Of a DNA stretch of 64,000 bases, positions 9,307 through 18,842 are shown piece by piece. How positions within the stretch are numbered: the first letter of the stretch is position 1; every line of letters begins with the position of its first letter. Both the position numbers and the translations under genes were made by a program. Source of the stretch: Algoriphagus aquimarinus (GTDB lineage Bacteria; Bacteroidota; Bacteroidia; Cytophagales; Cyclobacteriaceae); the NCBI RefSeq assembly GCF_007997215.1, contig NZ_VORW01000013.1, positions 1-64,000 of the forward strand, given 5' to 3'. The notes beneath the pieces are model-generated. The model was given only the letters and a program-made list of their open reading frames with translations, did no database searches and was not told where the DNA came from.

Positions 9307-9921
9307 GTGGAAAGTCTAGATAGAAAAATACATTGGGAGAACATCTACCAAACGAAAAACTTCGAGGATGTTGGTTGGTTTCAAGCTAAGCCAGAAACTT
9401 CTTTAGAATTCTTAGAGAAATTCAACGTACCAAAAGATGCTAAAATCATTGATTGTGGAAGTGGTGAGAGCTATTTTGTAGACAATCTTCTTGATCTTGG
9501 TTATCAAGACATAACTGTATTAGACATCTCAGAGAAAGCCTTAGAAAAAGTGAAAAAAAGGCTTGGAAGTAGAGCAAATAAGATAAAATGGATAGTTGCT
9601 GATATATCCTCATTTCAGCCGCCCGAAAAATACGATTTTTGGCATGATAGAGCCGCTTTCCATTTTTTAAAAGAGGATGAGGTCACCAAATATCTTCAGA
9701 TCATCAAGGAAAACTTGAATCTTGGAGGTCATTTGGTTATAGGTACATTTTCTGAAAATGGCCCTACCAAATGCAGCGGAATTGAAATCAAGCAATATTC
9801 AGAAAACACACTTAGCCAAGTAATAGAGAAATATCTGAAAAAGATTTATTGCTTTACGATAGACCATATCACACCATCTAAGTCTACTCAGAACTTTATG
9901 TTTTGTGGCTTTCAAAACTAA
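9307..9921 (+). CDS. class I SAM-dependent methyltransferase
   Basis: A 204-residue cytoplasmic Rossmann-fold methyltransferase. Motif I for S-adenosylmethionine binding is IIDCGSGES (about 46-54), motif II the acidic VLDIS (about 70-74), and VADIS lies at about 97-101. The YDFWHDRAAFHFL segment near 110-122 is typical of small-molecule methyltransferases related to the thiopurine/tellurite-resistance type. The start is GTG; the reading frame has no earlier start and no ATG near the motif-free N-terminus. The substrate cannot be named. A TlpA-like thioredoxin follows 42 bp downstream on the same strand, so the two may be cotranscribed, though no functional link is obvious. Confidence 0.85.
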   Translation: MESLDRKIHWENIYQTKNFEDVGWFQAKPETSLEFLEKFNVPKDAKIIDCGSGESYFVDNLLDLGYQDITVLDISEKALEKVKKRLGSRANKIKWIVADISSFQPPEKYDFWHDRAAFHFLKEDEVTKYLQIIKENLNLGGHLVIGTFSENGPTKCSGIEIKQYSENTLSQVIEKYLKKIYCFTIDHITPSKSTQNFMFCGFQN

Positions 9922-9963
9922 AAAATAACCACACACTTTATAAACCGTACTTAGTACTCACAA

Positions 9964-10551
9964 ATGGATTGGAAAAAAGAAATTAAAAGCTGGGGCATCT
10001 TGCTCAGCGTAGTGGCATTTTTATACTTCACTGGGCTTTTGCCAGTTATCATAGGGGGATTACAATCCGTGTTGCTTTCTACAGGTTTGATCAAACCGAC
10101 CATTGAAGTTCCGGATCTCAAAGAGCAGCAATTCGACTACCGAGGGAAGTTTCTGACATTTGATGGACAGCAAATCGACCTGGAAAGTTACCGAGGCAAA
10201 ACACTCTTCATTAATCTTTGGGCTTCTTGGTGTGGACCATGCCGAGCTGAAATGCCGCATATTTCTGAGCTGTATAAGTCCGTTCAAGACGAGCCTAACT
10301 TAGAATTTCTGATGATTGGGATTGATAATGACATCAAGAAAAGTCAGGGATTTCTAGAAGGAAAAAGCTGGACTTTCCCTACAGCTCATGCTAGTTTTGG
10401 GCTGAATCAAAGTTTACAGAGCCAATCCATTCCTACTACCTTGGTAATAAACCCGGAAGGAAAAATCGTCTTTTATCAGGAAGGAATGAGCAATTTCAAC
10501 ACAGATGAATTTCGGGAGTTTTTAATAAACCAATCCAAAATTTCAGAGTAA
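9964..10551 (+). CDS. TlpA-family thioredoxin-like disulfide reductase
   Basis: A 195-residue membrane-anchored thiol-disulfide oxidoreductase with the enzyme domain facing the periplasm. One N-terminal membrane segment spans about residues 10-35, followed by a linker and the thioredoxin fold from about 55. The active site is WCGPC with Cys90 and Cys93, in the context NLWASWCGPCRAEMP, and the conserved cis-proline is in QSIPTTLV (about 160). TlpA/ResA proteins reduce apocytochrome c or other envelope disulfides; the partner is unknown here. The start ATG is unambiguous. Confidence 0.9.
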   Translation: MDWKKEIKSWGILLSVVAFLYFTGLLPVIIGGLQSVLLSTGLIKPTIEVPDLKEQQFDYRGKFLTFDGQQIDLESYRGKTLFINLWASWCGPCRAEMPHISELYKSVQDEPNLEFLMIGIDNDIKKSQGFLEGKSWTFPTAHASFGLNQSLQSQSIPTTLVINPEGKIVFYQEGMSNFNTDEFREFLINQSKISE

Positions 10552-10749
10552 GGAAAACTAATTCTGCTGCTAAAAGAGCCCAATTGTAAAAGATTTGATG
10601 ACTATCTGTCAAAATTTTTATAATTTATCCTTTTCAAAATGGTTGGATACTTGATCAAATCAGGTGCCTGAAACTTTCTCAGAAAACAGAAATTAACTTG
10701 GGTTTATCAGCTCATTTTTCTTTTTCTTTGACTTCCATTGTCAGCATCT

Positions 10750-13140
10750 ATGAACAAAAAAAGCCCTTCTACCCAAGAATTCGAAGTAAACGAAGGCAAA
10801 TTGATGGATTCTGTTTTGGAGGAATTTCAGGAATTCAATTCTGGTGTAGCAGTACAATCTTCGGCAGATGAACTCTACTCCTATCTCCTCATACAAGGTA
10901 GTAGCTTACTCGCAGCATACAGCAAAGCTGGAGACACTTGCCTTGACATGGCTGGGAAAAACACTGAAGTAACGGATCCAGATCATTATCTCGTTCACTT
11001 CTCCTATCCTGATCGCTTCAAATCAATCATTCTGCTGGTACGGGATGTCTTACTTCAGCTAAGCATAGCCCATCTTCGCTACCTTGAGAAGCTAGTTTCA
11101 AAGGAAACGGTGATTGATCATTTCGAAAAATCAAAAACCCTTCTCCTCACTGAATCAGAAAAATCCTTTAACTATTTCAAGGTTGAGCGCAAGAGCCTAC
11201 TCGAAAAGCCTGAAGTGCTCAAACGGAAATTAGACTCAGTGAAGCATTTTTCCAATCCTTGGAAAACGTACCAGTTGCAGTTCGAAACTATATTGGGCCA
11301 ATTCAAGGAAATAGAGCTTAACTATACTAGACTTGACCAAACCATAAATCAATATAGACTTATTCGGGAGATGATACTCCAGATGAGAACGGACGTTCAG
11401 AAAACTAATGCCCTATTGGCAGGCAAAGCCGATCTATGTCTGAATGGGCTTAAAAACATCAGCGAAGTACAGCAACTCAACGATATAATTAAGTCTTTTG
11501 ATGATCTTATCACTTCAGGAATCAGCCAGGAGATTCGTCCCGAAAGCACGATTCGAGATCTGGAAGATTCTGTAGATAAACTTCCGTCACTCTCTGTTCC
11601 TGTAGGCGCACAAGAGGGATACTTAATTTTAAAGAAAGTAGATTTCAAAAAGTCGGCTGAAAAGTGGTTGGATTATGAAATTCTGCCCTACCTCTCTGAT
11701 TTATGGGATGGCCAGGAGGCTAATTTCTCACATCTTCTAAATGTTGCCACGCAAATTAAAAGTAGCTTGTTGGTTGCCAAAAAGACGCAGCAACTCACTA
11801 GTTTTCATGGTGAGATTTCGTCACTGAATTCGATCAACCAGGAGCAAAAAAATACAATTTCTCAAAGTGAAGATGCAGTTGCTCATATAGAGAAGGAGCT
11901 CGCACTAAAATTCAAGGTAACAGAGATTTTCAGGGAAGAGGAATACCTTAAAGTCCCTTTACAAACCAATTTCTCTTTATTATCCAACACCAAACCTGGT
12001 AACCTCAGGTATTTTTCTGCTCAAGTAGCGCAGCTTTTCAGAAATGTCGGAAAGCAAGTAAAGGACGTTCAGGAAAAAACACCACATCAGCGGTTAGAGA
12101 TTGCACTGGAGATTCTAGAAACGAGAAACGAGAAAGAAACGCCAGACCACTACCACTCCTTGTTCTTGAACAAGAATTTCATCGGTGATCTGTTTTTAGT
12201 GAAACGAAAGCAGCAAGAAGAAGCTCTGGAGAAAATCATTCCATACTGGAAAAAAGGTCAAAGTAGATCCCTTGCTGTAGTTGGAGATCCTCTTAGTGGC
12301 AAGTCCACACTTTTGGAGTACGCTACACATCAATTCAAGTCAAATGATGTGCATCACCTAACTCCCGGTGGTGAAATCAGCATAGAAGGTAGAAAGCTCA
12401 AAATGGGTAGAAACCTAGAAGAAGTATTAAGCTTCGTAAAAAGATCCATTAGTAATTCAAAACCCATACTTGTCATAGATGATCTTCACCTCTGGCGTGA
12501 TTCAGATCGCTCACTGCTCACCAATGTCATTTCGTTGGTAGACTTCATGAGTCTGAATGCTTCCAAAGTATTTGTAATTGTCGCTATTACCAATGCGCTT
12601 CGGTTACATTTAGACACCAGAATCCCCTTTTCGCAAAGCTTCACAAATCTTCTGGACACGAATCTTTCCACTACCGACGAAATCTACAAAGCAGTAATGC
12701 TACGTCATGGAGCATCTCACCGTACCTTATTTGAGAAAGAAGGCAAGGTGATGAATGATGGACAACTGAGAAAAAGAATTGGATGGTTGACAAAAAAATT
12801 CGATTTTAACATCGGAGCAGTTTTACAGGCGTGGATTTTCTGTACAGATGTTCAGGAGGATAGCTCGATTCAATTTTCAGAGAAAGAAACTCATCTCAAC
12901 GATTTTCTCTCCACCACAGAACTTCTAATTTTAAAAAACTGCTTGCTCTTCGGATATAGCAGCGATCTTGAACTCAAAAATTTATTTACTGACCGCTTCG
13001 AATCGGAGTATAAACCTGCCATACGAAAACTCCTAAATATTGGTGTTTTGGATAGAGATCCTAATGGCTATTTAATAGTGAAAAATACAGTAAGACAGGA
13101 TCTTTACTCTATTTTGAAATACAGAGAATTACTCGCTTGA
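10750..13140 (+). CDS. large P-loop NTPase of unknown function, first gene of a membrane-transport operon
   Basis: A 796-residue protein from ATG at 10750; a TTG four codons upstream is also possible. Residues 1-480 are mostly helical, charged and free of recognised motifs, with long coiled-coil-like stretches. The NTPase core follows: Walker A VGDPLSGKST (about 511-520) and Walker B ILVIDDLHLW (about 571-580), with a possible sensor segment VIVAITNALR near 610. The C-terminal 70 residues (LLFGYSSDLELKNLF to the end) look like a winged-helix domain. The order core-helical-winged helix resembles AAA+/STAND regulators, without a signal peptide or membrane segment. It is followed after 6 bp by an MscS-like gene and then, overlapping, by an antiporter gene. 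I infer a regulator or energy-coupled gate for these membrane proteins; the specific role is not known. Confidence 0.75.
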   Translation: MNKKSPSTQEFEVNEGKLMDSVLEEFQEFNSGVAVQSSADELYSYLLIQGSSLLAAYSKAGDTCLDMAGKNTEVTDPDHYLVHFSYPDRFKSIILLVRDVLLQLSIAHLRYLEKLVSKETVIDHFEKSKTLLLTESEKSFNYFKVERKSLLEKPEVLKRKLDSVKHFSNPWKTYQLQFETILGQFKEIELNYTRLDQTINQYRLIREMILQMRTDVQKTNALLAGKADLCLNGLKNISEVQQLNDIIKSFDDLITSGISQEIRPESTIRDLEDSVDKLPSLSVPVGAQEGYLILKKVDFKKSAEKWLDYEILPYLSDLWDGQEANFSHLLNVATQIKSSLLVAKKTQQLTSFHGEISSLNSINQEQKNTISQSEDAVAHIEKELALKFKVTEIFREEEYLKVPLQTNFSLLSNTKPGNLRYFSAQVAQLFRNVGKQVKDVQEKTPHQRLEIALEILETRNEKETPDHYHSLFLNKNFIGDLFLVKRKQQEEALEKIIPYWKKGQSRSLAVVGDPLSGKSTLLEYATHQFKSNDVHHLTPGGEISIEGRKLKMGRNLEEVLSFVKRSISNSKPILVIDDLHLWRDSDRSLLTNVISLVDFMSLNASKVFVIVAITNALRLHLDTRIPFSQSFTNLLDTNLSTTDEIYKAVMLRHGASHRTLFEKEGKVMNDGQLRKRIGWLTKKFDFNIGAVLQAWIFCTDVQEDSSIQFSEKETHLNDFLSTTELLILKNCLLFGYSSDLELKNLFTDRFESEYKPAIRKLLNIGVLDRDPNGYLIVKNTVRQDLYSILKYRELLA

Positions 13141-13146
13141 TAAGAA

Positions 13147-13845
13147 ATGAATCACTGGAATGATCTTTACGCATTAATCCTTATCGTCTTTGCGATCTAT
13201 CTTTTCCTATCCTTATGTTTTTTCGGGTTTACCCGATATTTGAAAAAAAGGAGGATCAACGAAAGGTATTTAGCCTTAGTCAATAAAATTCGACTTTTCT
13301 ATAAGCCGATCGCTTGGCTGGTAATCATTGGCGGTTTTATAGCATTAGATCCTGTGACCCATGGTTTGATAATAGTATTGGTAGCGGGATTCGGCTACAA
13401 GCAATTAGGGAATTATATCAGTGGACTCTTCATCCGAGCCAGTCCTTTGCTTGCGACTGATACCCTTGTGAAAGCTGGAAAGATCCATGGCAGGATCAAT
13501 CGTATTGGAAGTTTGGGGATGGTACTTGGCACTGACCAAGGAGAACGCTGGGTTTGGTATCATTCTTTTGACCGAGCTGGTTTTACGTTAATTTCCAATC
13601 AGACGAATGTGCTTCAACGAGCACTTTACCTACGTTCAGAACTTAGTAAAGAAGGTCTTTTAGATTTGATTTTTAATCATCCCATCCTGGCTCTCGGCAA
13701 ACCTACTAATCTGAAAGCTCTAGCTACTAAAAACACCTTCCTAATGCATTACACATTAGTAAAAGGTGCGCGACACGAAGATTTTATTAACTACCTGCAT
13801 GGCCATAAAGTCATGACCAATTCTACTGAAAACTTTGACGCCTAA
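13147..13845 (+). CDS. small MscS-like membrane protein
   Basis: A 232-residue inner-membrane protein. Membrane segments are seen at about residues 8-28, 52-66 and 70-95. The third reads VAGFGYKQLGNYISGLFI, which has the glycine/alanine pattern of the pore-lining helix of MscS channels. It runs into a beta-rich segment with TLVKAGKIHGRINRIGSLGMVL, equivalent to the MscS beta domain. The rest is a short alpha/beta C-terminus. It is shorter than most MscS proteins and has only weak family resemblance. The gene starts 6 bp after the P-loop NTPase gene and its stop overlaps the antiporter start (TAATG), so all three should be one transcript. A channel or channel-derived regulatory subunit is my inference. 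Confidence 0.65.
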   Translation: MNHWNDLYALILIVFAIYLFLSLCFFGFTRYLKKRRINERYLALVNKIRLFYKPIAWLVIIGGFIALDPVTHGLIIVLVAGFGYKQLGNYISGLFIRASPLLATDTLVKAGKIHGRINRIGSLGMVLGTDQGERWVWYHSFDRAGFTLISNQTNVLQRALYLRSELSKEGLLDLIFNHPILALGKPTNLKALATKNTFLMHYTLVKGARHEDFINYLHGHKVMTNSTENFDA

Positions 13846-15122
13846 TGGAAATCATCTCTTCATATAATCTGATCATTGAGTTTTCGGTGATTATTATTTT
13901 ATCCTTCCTATTCAACGGCTTGTCTAAAAAAACCAATATCCCTGCGGTATTGATGCTGATAGCTCTAGGAGTCATTTTACAGTATGTATTGCACTATTTC
14001 ACCTCTGAAACGATAGACTTTTTCCCAATTTTGGAGGTTCTAGGTATAGTAGGATTGATCATGATCGTGCTGGAAGCTGCTCTTGAGTTGGAGCTCAAAC
14101 GCGAGAAACTGGTACCAATTCTCAAATCACTAGCTATAGCACTGATCGGGCTAGCTCTTTCCACTTGGGCAGCAGCGAGTATCCTTTATTATTTCATTCC
14201 GGACATGACCATGCAGTCCGCCTGGCTATATGCTACACCTCTGTCTATCCTTTCCAGCGCTATCATCATTCCGAGTGTGATTGGGCTGAAAGGTAAAAAG
14301 CGGGAGTTTCATATCTACGAAAGTACCTTTTCAGACATTTTGGGCATCATGCTTTTTTACTTCCTGTCGGGAAAATTAAATCCAGCAGAAGATTCAGGAT
14401 TGGTGGGATTTGGGGGAAATTTCCTACTGACCATTACTATCTCTCTAATCGCGAGCTATGCTATTATATTGATTTTTCAGAATATCAAAAGCAATGTCAA
14501 GCTGTTTCTAATGATCGCAGTATTGCTTTTGCTCTATGCGTTAGGCAAAAAAATGCACCTTTCCTCACTGATTATTATTCTGATTTTTGGTCTGGTCATC
14601 GCCAACATGAAGTTGTTTTTCAAAGGACGACTTTCACGCTTGCTGGATTATGAAAAAGCACATCAGATTTACCATCAGTTACACACGATCACTGGGGAAA
14701 CTGCATTTGTGGTACGTACGCTTTTCTTTGTGATTTTTGGGCTTACTATTACGATCACCTCCCTGTTTAATATGCAGGTAGCATTGATTAGTAGTATGCT
14801 GATCGGATCGATTTACGCAATTAGAGTAATCCTGCTTTTGATTTTTGAAGGAAAAGACGTTATCCCGCAAGCATTTATCGCACCGAGAGGTTTGATCACT
14901 GTATTGTTATTTTATGCCATTCCTGAGGAGGCAGAAGTAGCAGGTTTCGAACCTGGGATATTACTCTTTGTCATTATCGGAACGAGTCTGATTATGACTT
15001 TCGCGATGATCTACGAAAAAAGACGCTCATCCAAAGCTGTTGATTTAGCGAGCAGCAGAGCTGTGGGTTCCGTTAAATGGAAGGTGCCAAGTGTTATAGA
15101 AAACGAAGAAAAAGCAAGCTAA
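13845..15122 (+). CDS. cation/proton antiporter (CPA superfamily)
   Basis: A 425-residue inner-membrane protein with about 12 hydrophobic segments. N-terminal helices carry a VLMLIALGVILQ pattern and a VLEAALELELKRE segment, corresponding to the family's usual LELD-type motif after the fourth helix. The core SILSSAIIIPSVIG stands where CPA members have the unwound helix. ESTFSDILGIML contains an aspartate at the position of the ion-binding ND/DD pair, here SD, so the first member of the pair is serine; such members may be electroneutral. A soluble tail of about 30 residues follows. The ATG overlaps the stop of the MscS-like gene. Probable role: Na+ or K+/H+ exchange. Confidence 0.85.
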   Translation: MEIISSYNLIIEFSVIIILSFLFNGLSKKTNIPAVLMLIALGVILQYVLHYFTSETIDFFPILEVLGIVGLIMIVLEAALELELKREKLVPILKSLAIALIGLALSTWAAASILYYFIPDMTMQSAWLYATPLSILSSAIIIPSVIGLKGKKREFHIYESTFSDILGIMLFYFLSGKLNPAEDSGLVGFGGNFLLTITISLIASYAIILIFQNIKSNVKLFLMIAVLLLLYALGKKMHLSSLIIILIFGLVIANMKLFFKGRLSRLLDYEKAHQIYHQLHTITGETAFVVRTLFFVIFGLTITITSLFNMQVALISSMLIGSIYAIRVILLLIFEGKDVIPQAFIAPRGLITVLLFYAIPEEAEVAGFEPGILLFVIIGTSLIMTFAMIYEKRRSSKAVDLASSRAVGSVKWKVPSVIENEEKAS

Positions 15123-15283
15123 GCATTGTGATTTTTGGCTAGTTAGCGGTTCTAAATGCTTATTTAAGCCAAAAGTCTAGTTTTGAATATCACCGTTTAT
15201 AGGAATCAAATAGGCATTTAAGAACATTTTGGGTTGGCGACTTCAAAGATTTGTCGTAATCTTATTTTTTGACCCAAAATACC

Positions 15284-17620
15284 ATGAAAAAGTTCTTCCT
15301 AAGTGCTCTAGTATCTCTTTGCCTATACAATTTTACGTTTTCTCAATCCTCCTCCATTCTCTGGTATAATCAACCTGCTGCGGAATGGGAAGAAGGCTTA
15401 CCAGTAGGAAATGGTCGTCTTGGAGCTATGGTGATGGGTATTCCGGGACAGGAACATCTTCAGCTCAATGAGGATTCTCTCTGGCCGGGAGGATATGATG
15501 ACTGGGGTTTGGCAGAAGGAAAAAGAGCGGATCTAGATCAAATCAGAGCCTATTTACTAGCTGGAGAGAACAAAAAATCAGACTCACTTTTGGTGTTGAA
15601 ATTTTCCAGAAAAGAAATCACAAGATCTCACCAAACCATGGGAGACCTCTGGTTCAACTTCGATTGGATAGAGTCAGAGAATTATAGAAGGAGCCTAAAC
15701 CTTGAGACGGCGACGGTACTCACCCAATTCATAAGCGAAGGATATGAAGTCAGTCAAGAAGTGATTGCTTCTGCACCTGATGAAGCCTTGATCATTAGAT
15801 TTAAAACCACTCATCCTAAAGGCTTCAATGGGCAAATCACCATGAGCCGTCCTAAGGACAATGGCTTTGCGACAGCAAAAACTACAGCCCTTAATGATAG
15901 ACAGTTAGAAATGTCTGGGATGATCACTCAGCGTGGCGGAAAATTAGATTCCAAACCATTAGAGATTTTGAACGGTGTGAAATTCCGCACTTTATTATTT
16001 GCACAGAATCAATCTGGCGAGATCTCGACTACCGATTCCACTTTGGTGATTTCAGGAGCGAAAGAATTCACGCTAAAGATGGTCTCAGAAACTTCATTTT
16101 ATCATACCGATTTTGAGGCAGAGGCAGACCGACAGCTAGAAAAAATTCAATTAAAAAGCTGGGGAGAACTACTTCACTCACATGAAAAGGAATACGCATC
16201 TTGGTATGATCGCATGAGTTTGCAATTAGGCACAGATGTCCCAGACAACATTGCAACTGATGAGAGAATTGAGCGGGTTAAAAACGGAGAAATTGATTTG
16301 CACTTGGAGAAGCTTTTGTTCGATTATGGAAGATACCTTTTGATATCTTCTAGTCGCCCAGGCAGTAATCCGGCAAACCTACAAGGAATTTGGAATAAGC
16401 ATATCGCTGCTCCATGGAATGCAGATTATCATGTGAACATTAATCTACAGATGAATTATTGGCCAGCGGATGTGACTGGTCTAGGAGGACTGAATGAGCC
16501 ACTTTTTCGATTTATTGATGGTGTGATCGAAAATGGAAAGAATGCTGCCAGAGAGAATTTCGACATGGCTGGCTCCATGGTTCCGCACACGACCGACCTT
16601 TGGCAAGTTGCTTTTCTGCGTGCAGCTACTGCCTATTGGGGTAGCTGGATCGGTGCTGGTGGCTGGATAGGGAGACATTATTGGGATCATTATTTATTTA
16701 GCCAAGACACTAAATTCCTTGAAGAACGTGCCTATCCCGCATTGGAAGCTATTTCAGCATTCTATTCTGATTGGCTGGTGGAATACCCTAAGGATGGGAC
16801 TTTGGTCTCCTCTCCTTCCACCTCACCAGAAAATCAATTTATCAATGCTAAAGGAGAAACTGTAGCATCCACTATGGGTGTGGCGATGGATCAACAGATT
16901 ATTGCAGATGTATTTAATAATTATTTAAAAGCATCTGAGCTACTTGGAAAAGAAACTCCACTTCGTGAAAAGATAAAGAATCAACTTGCAAATCTTAGAC
17001 CAGGCGTACAGATAGCTGAAGATGGAAGAATACTTGAATGGGATCAACCCTATGAAGAAAGCGAAAAGGGACATCGTCACATGTCCCACATGTATGCTTT
17101 TCACCCAGGTGATGCAATTACATCAAGCGCAACGCCGGAGGCTTTTGACGCAGTAAGAAAAACCCTTGAATACAGACTGGCAAATGGCGGAGCAGGAACT
17201 GGCTGGTCACGCGCTTGGCTGATTAATTTCTCTGCAAGATTATTGGATGGAGAAATGGCACATGAGCATATTCAAAAGCTACTTTCCCAGTCACTTTATC
17301 CAAATTTATTTGATGCTCACCCCCCTTTTCAAATTGATGGGAATTTTGGTTACACAGCTGGATTAGCAGAAATGCTTGTTCAATCGCATGAAACTGGAAT
17401 GATTCGGCTACTACCTGCTTTACCAAAAGCTTGGGAAAATGGAAGTGTGAAAGGGCTAAAGGCCAGAGGGGATTATACAATCGACATGACATGGGCAGAT
17501 GGCGAACTCAAAACATGCCGTATTCATGCTGGAAAAAACGGTAAAGTCATGGTTTATTATGATGGGTCAGAAATGGATCTGGATCTAGAGAAAGGACAGA
17601 GTTTCGAGATTGAATTATAA
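15284..17620 (+). CDS. glycoside hydrolase family 95 alpha-L-fucosidase/galactosidase
   Basis: A 778-residue secreted enzyme from ATG 15284, with a signal peptide of about 22 residues ending at FTFSQS. The N-terminal beta-sandwich begins LWYNQPAAEWEEGLPVGNGRLGAM, the GH95 hallmark, and the rest is the (alpha/alpha)6 barrel. Catalytic-site matches to the family are the Asn pair in HVNINLQMNYW (about 386-395), the Glu in STSPENQF (about 514), and the Asp in FQIDGNFGYTAG (about 683). GH95 enzymes act by inversion on terminal alpha-1,2-fucose or alpha-galactose of plant, algal or host glycans. It is not within a visible SusC/SusD locus. A TTG five codons upstream is less likely as a start. Confidence 0.93.
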   Translation: MKKFFLSALVSLCLYNFTFSQSSSILWYNQPAAEWEEGLPVGNGRLGAMVMGIPGQEHLQLNEDSLWPGGYDDWGLAEGKRADLDQIRAYLLAGENKKSDSLLVLKFSRKEITRSHQTMGDLWFNFDWIESENYRRSLNLETATVLTQFISEGYEVSQEVIASAPDEALIIRFKTTHPKGFNGQITMSRPKDNGFATAKTTALNDRQLEMSGMITQRGGKLDSKPLEILNGVKFRTLLFAQNQSGEISTTDSTLVISGAKEFTLKMVSETSFYHTDFEAEADRQLEKIQLKSWGELLHSHEKEYASWYDRMSLQLGTDVPDNIATDERIERVKNGEIDLHLEKLLFDYGRYLLISSSRPGSNPANLQGIWNKHIAAPWNADYHVNINLQMNYWPADVTGLGGLNEPLFRFIDGVIENGKNAARENFDMAGSMVPHTTDLWQVAFLRAATAYWGSWIGAGGWIGRHYWDHYLFSQDTKFLEERAYPALEAISAFYSDWLVEYPKDGTLVSSPSTSPENQFINAKGETVASTMGVAMDQQIIADVFNNYLKASELLGKETPLREKIKNQLANLRPGVQIAEDGRILEWDQPYEESEKGHRHMSHMYAFHPGDAITSSATPEAFDAVRKTLEYRLANGGAGTGWSRAWLINFSARLLDGEMAHEHIQKLLSQSLYPNLFDAHPPFQIDGNFGYTAGLAEMLVQSHETGMIRLLPALPKAWENGSVKGLKARGDYTIDMTWADGELKTCRIHAGKNGKVMVYYDGSEMDLDLEKGQSFEIEL

Positions 17621-17714
17621 AGTCCTTACAGCACAACTAATTATCTCAGCATTAATGAAGGAACTTTGACTTACCCAAAGTGATAATCACCGATGCTATC
17701 GCTAAATTCGAACA

Positions 17715-18842
17715 ATGATCCGAAAGTTTATTACCCTATTCCTGTTAACTGTTTTTATCTGGCTTATTTGGTCTTCTTCAGGGCGAAATACACCACTACC
17801 TGAAGCAATGCATCATATTAGTTTAGTAGAAGAAGTTAATTCTAGCGATAGCCTGCCTCATAATATTATTGGAATACAGCCCGTCATGGATGTTTCTGAT
17901 TACTTCATGCAAACTACCTTCAAAGATAAGGTCCGTCAATATTTAGTATCGGTTAATAGAAAGTCTTTAATCCAGAAAAACTCAATAATCGTCTACCCTG
18001 AGTCTATTGGCACATGGCTTTTTTTACTTGGAGAAAAACATAACATCATCGAAAAACCTTCTTTTTTAGAAGCAAGGAAAACACTAGTCTATAGTAATTC
18101 CTTTGACTACATGCTTGGCTATGTCAAAACTTCGGATGAAAAAGACAAGGAATTGTCAGCAATCTTCCGGATGAAAGCCAAATCAATGCTAAGCGCTTAC
18201 TACGAGACATTCAGTGATCTATCAATGGAAACAAGTGCTTATATCGTAGCTGGATCCATCGTACTACCTGAGCCCAGAGTCGTCGACGGAAAGATTTATA
18301 TTAAATTAAATGGGCCACTTTATAATGCTTCTTTCATCTTTGGACCAGATGGCTTAGTCATCGGACAGCCTATTTTGAAAGCCTTTCTAAATGAGTCAGA
18401 AGCTCAGTACATGACGGCTGGAAATCCTCAAGATATGCAGGTTTTTAACCTTCCTTTTGGCAAAACAGCTGTAATGCTGGGAACAGATAATATGCATCCG
18501 GAGTCCTACGAAAATCTTATCAAAGACGAAGCAGAAATCTTGTTGTCTCCTTCATTTTATTCCTCTGACAAAAAAATGAGCGATATAAAACCATCAACAG
18601 ACAGTTTGAAGACCCTGCAATCAACTACTAATCGCGCGATCAGCGCATCGTCAATAAGTTATGATGTCGATAAATTTTTAAGCTTACTTGAAAGCACTAG
18701 TGTTCAAGTTGCCTTAGGTGTATCCATGCACGGTGAATTATGGGATTTAAATAATCCAAGTCCACCTTTAGCTATTTTCAAAGGAGACTCCCTTCCTCTA
18801 ACTCCTTCTGACCAAGGAGCAGTATGGTCATTGAATTTCTAA
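17715..18842 (+). CDS. membrane-anchored nitrilase-fold protein lacking the catalytic cysteine
   Basis: A 375-residue protein with an N-terminal anchor (about residues 4-20). The rest matches the layout of the carbon-nitrogen hydrolase fold: IIVYPESIGTW holds the Glu normally used as base, LYNASFIFGPDGLVIGQPILKAFL corresponds to the conserved pdG...yrK segment with Lys present, and AVMLGTDNMHPESY aligns with the G..IC.D..fPE nucleophile motif. In that last motif the Cys is replaced by Gly, so classical amidase or nitrilase chemistry is unlikely. It follows the GH95 gene by 94 bp on the same strand. The fold assignment is by eye from motif order, and function is unknown. Confidence 0.6.
   Translation: MIRKFITLFLLTVFIWLIWSSSGRNTPLPEAMHHISLVEEVNSSDSLPHNIIGIQPVMDVSDYFMQTTFKDKVRQYLVSVNRKSLIQKNSIIVYPESIGTWLFLLGEKHNIIEKPSFLEARKTLVYSNSFDYMLGYVKTSDEKDKELSAIFRMKAKSMLSAYYETFSDLSMETSAYIVAGSIVLPEPRVVDGKIYIKLNGPLYNASFIFGPDGLVIGQPILKAFLNESEAQYMTAGNPQDMQVFNLPFGKTAVMLGTDNMHPESYENLIKDEAEILLSPSFYSSDKKMSDIKPSTDSLKTLQSTTNRAISASSISYDVDKFLSLLESTSVQVALGVSMHGELWDLNNPSPPLAIFKGDSLPLTPSDQGAVWSLNF

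Noticed and set aside
15269..15283. TTG start for the GH95 gene
   Set aside because: The ATG at 15284 starts a standard signal peptide directly.
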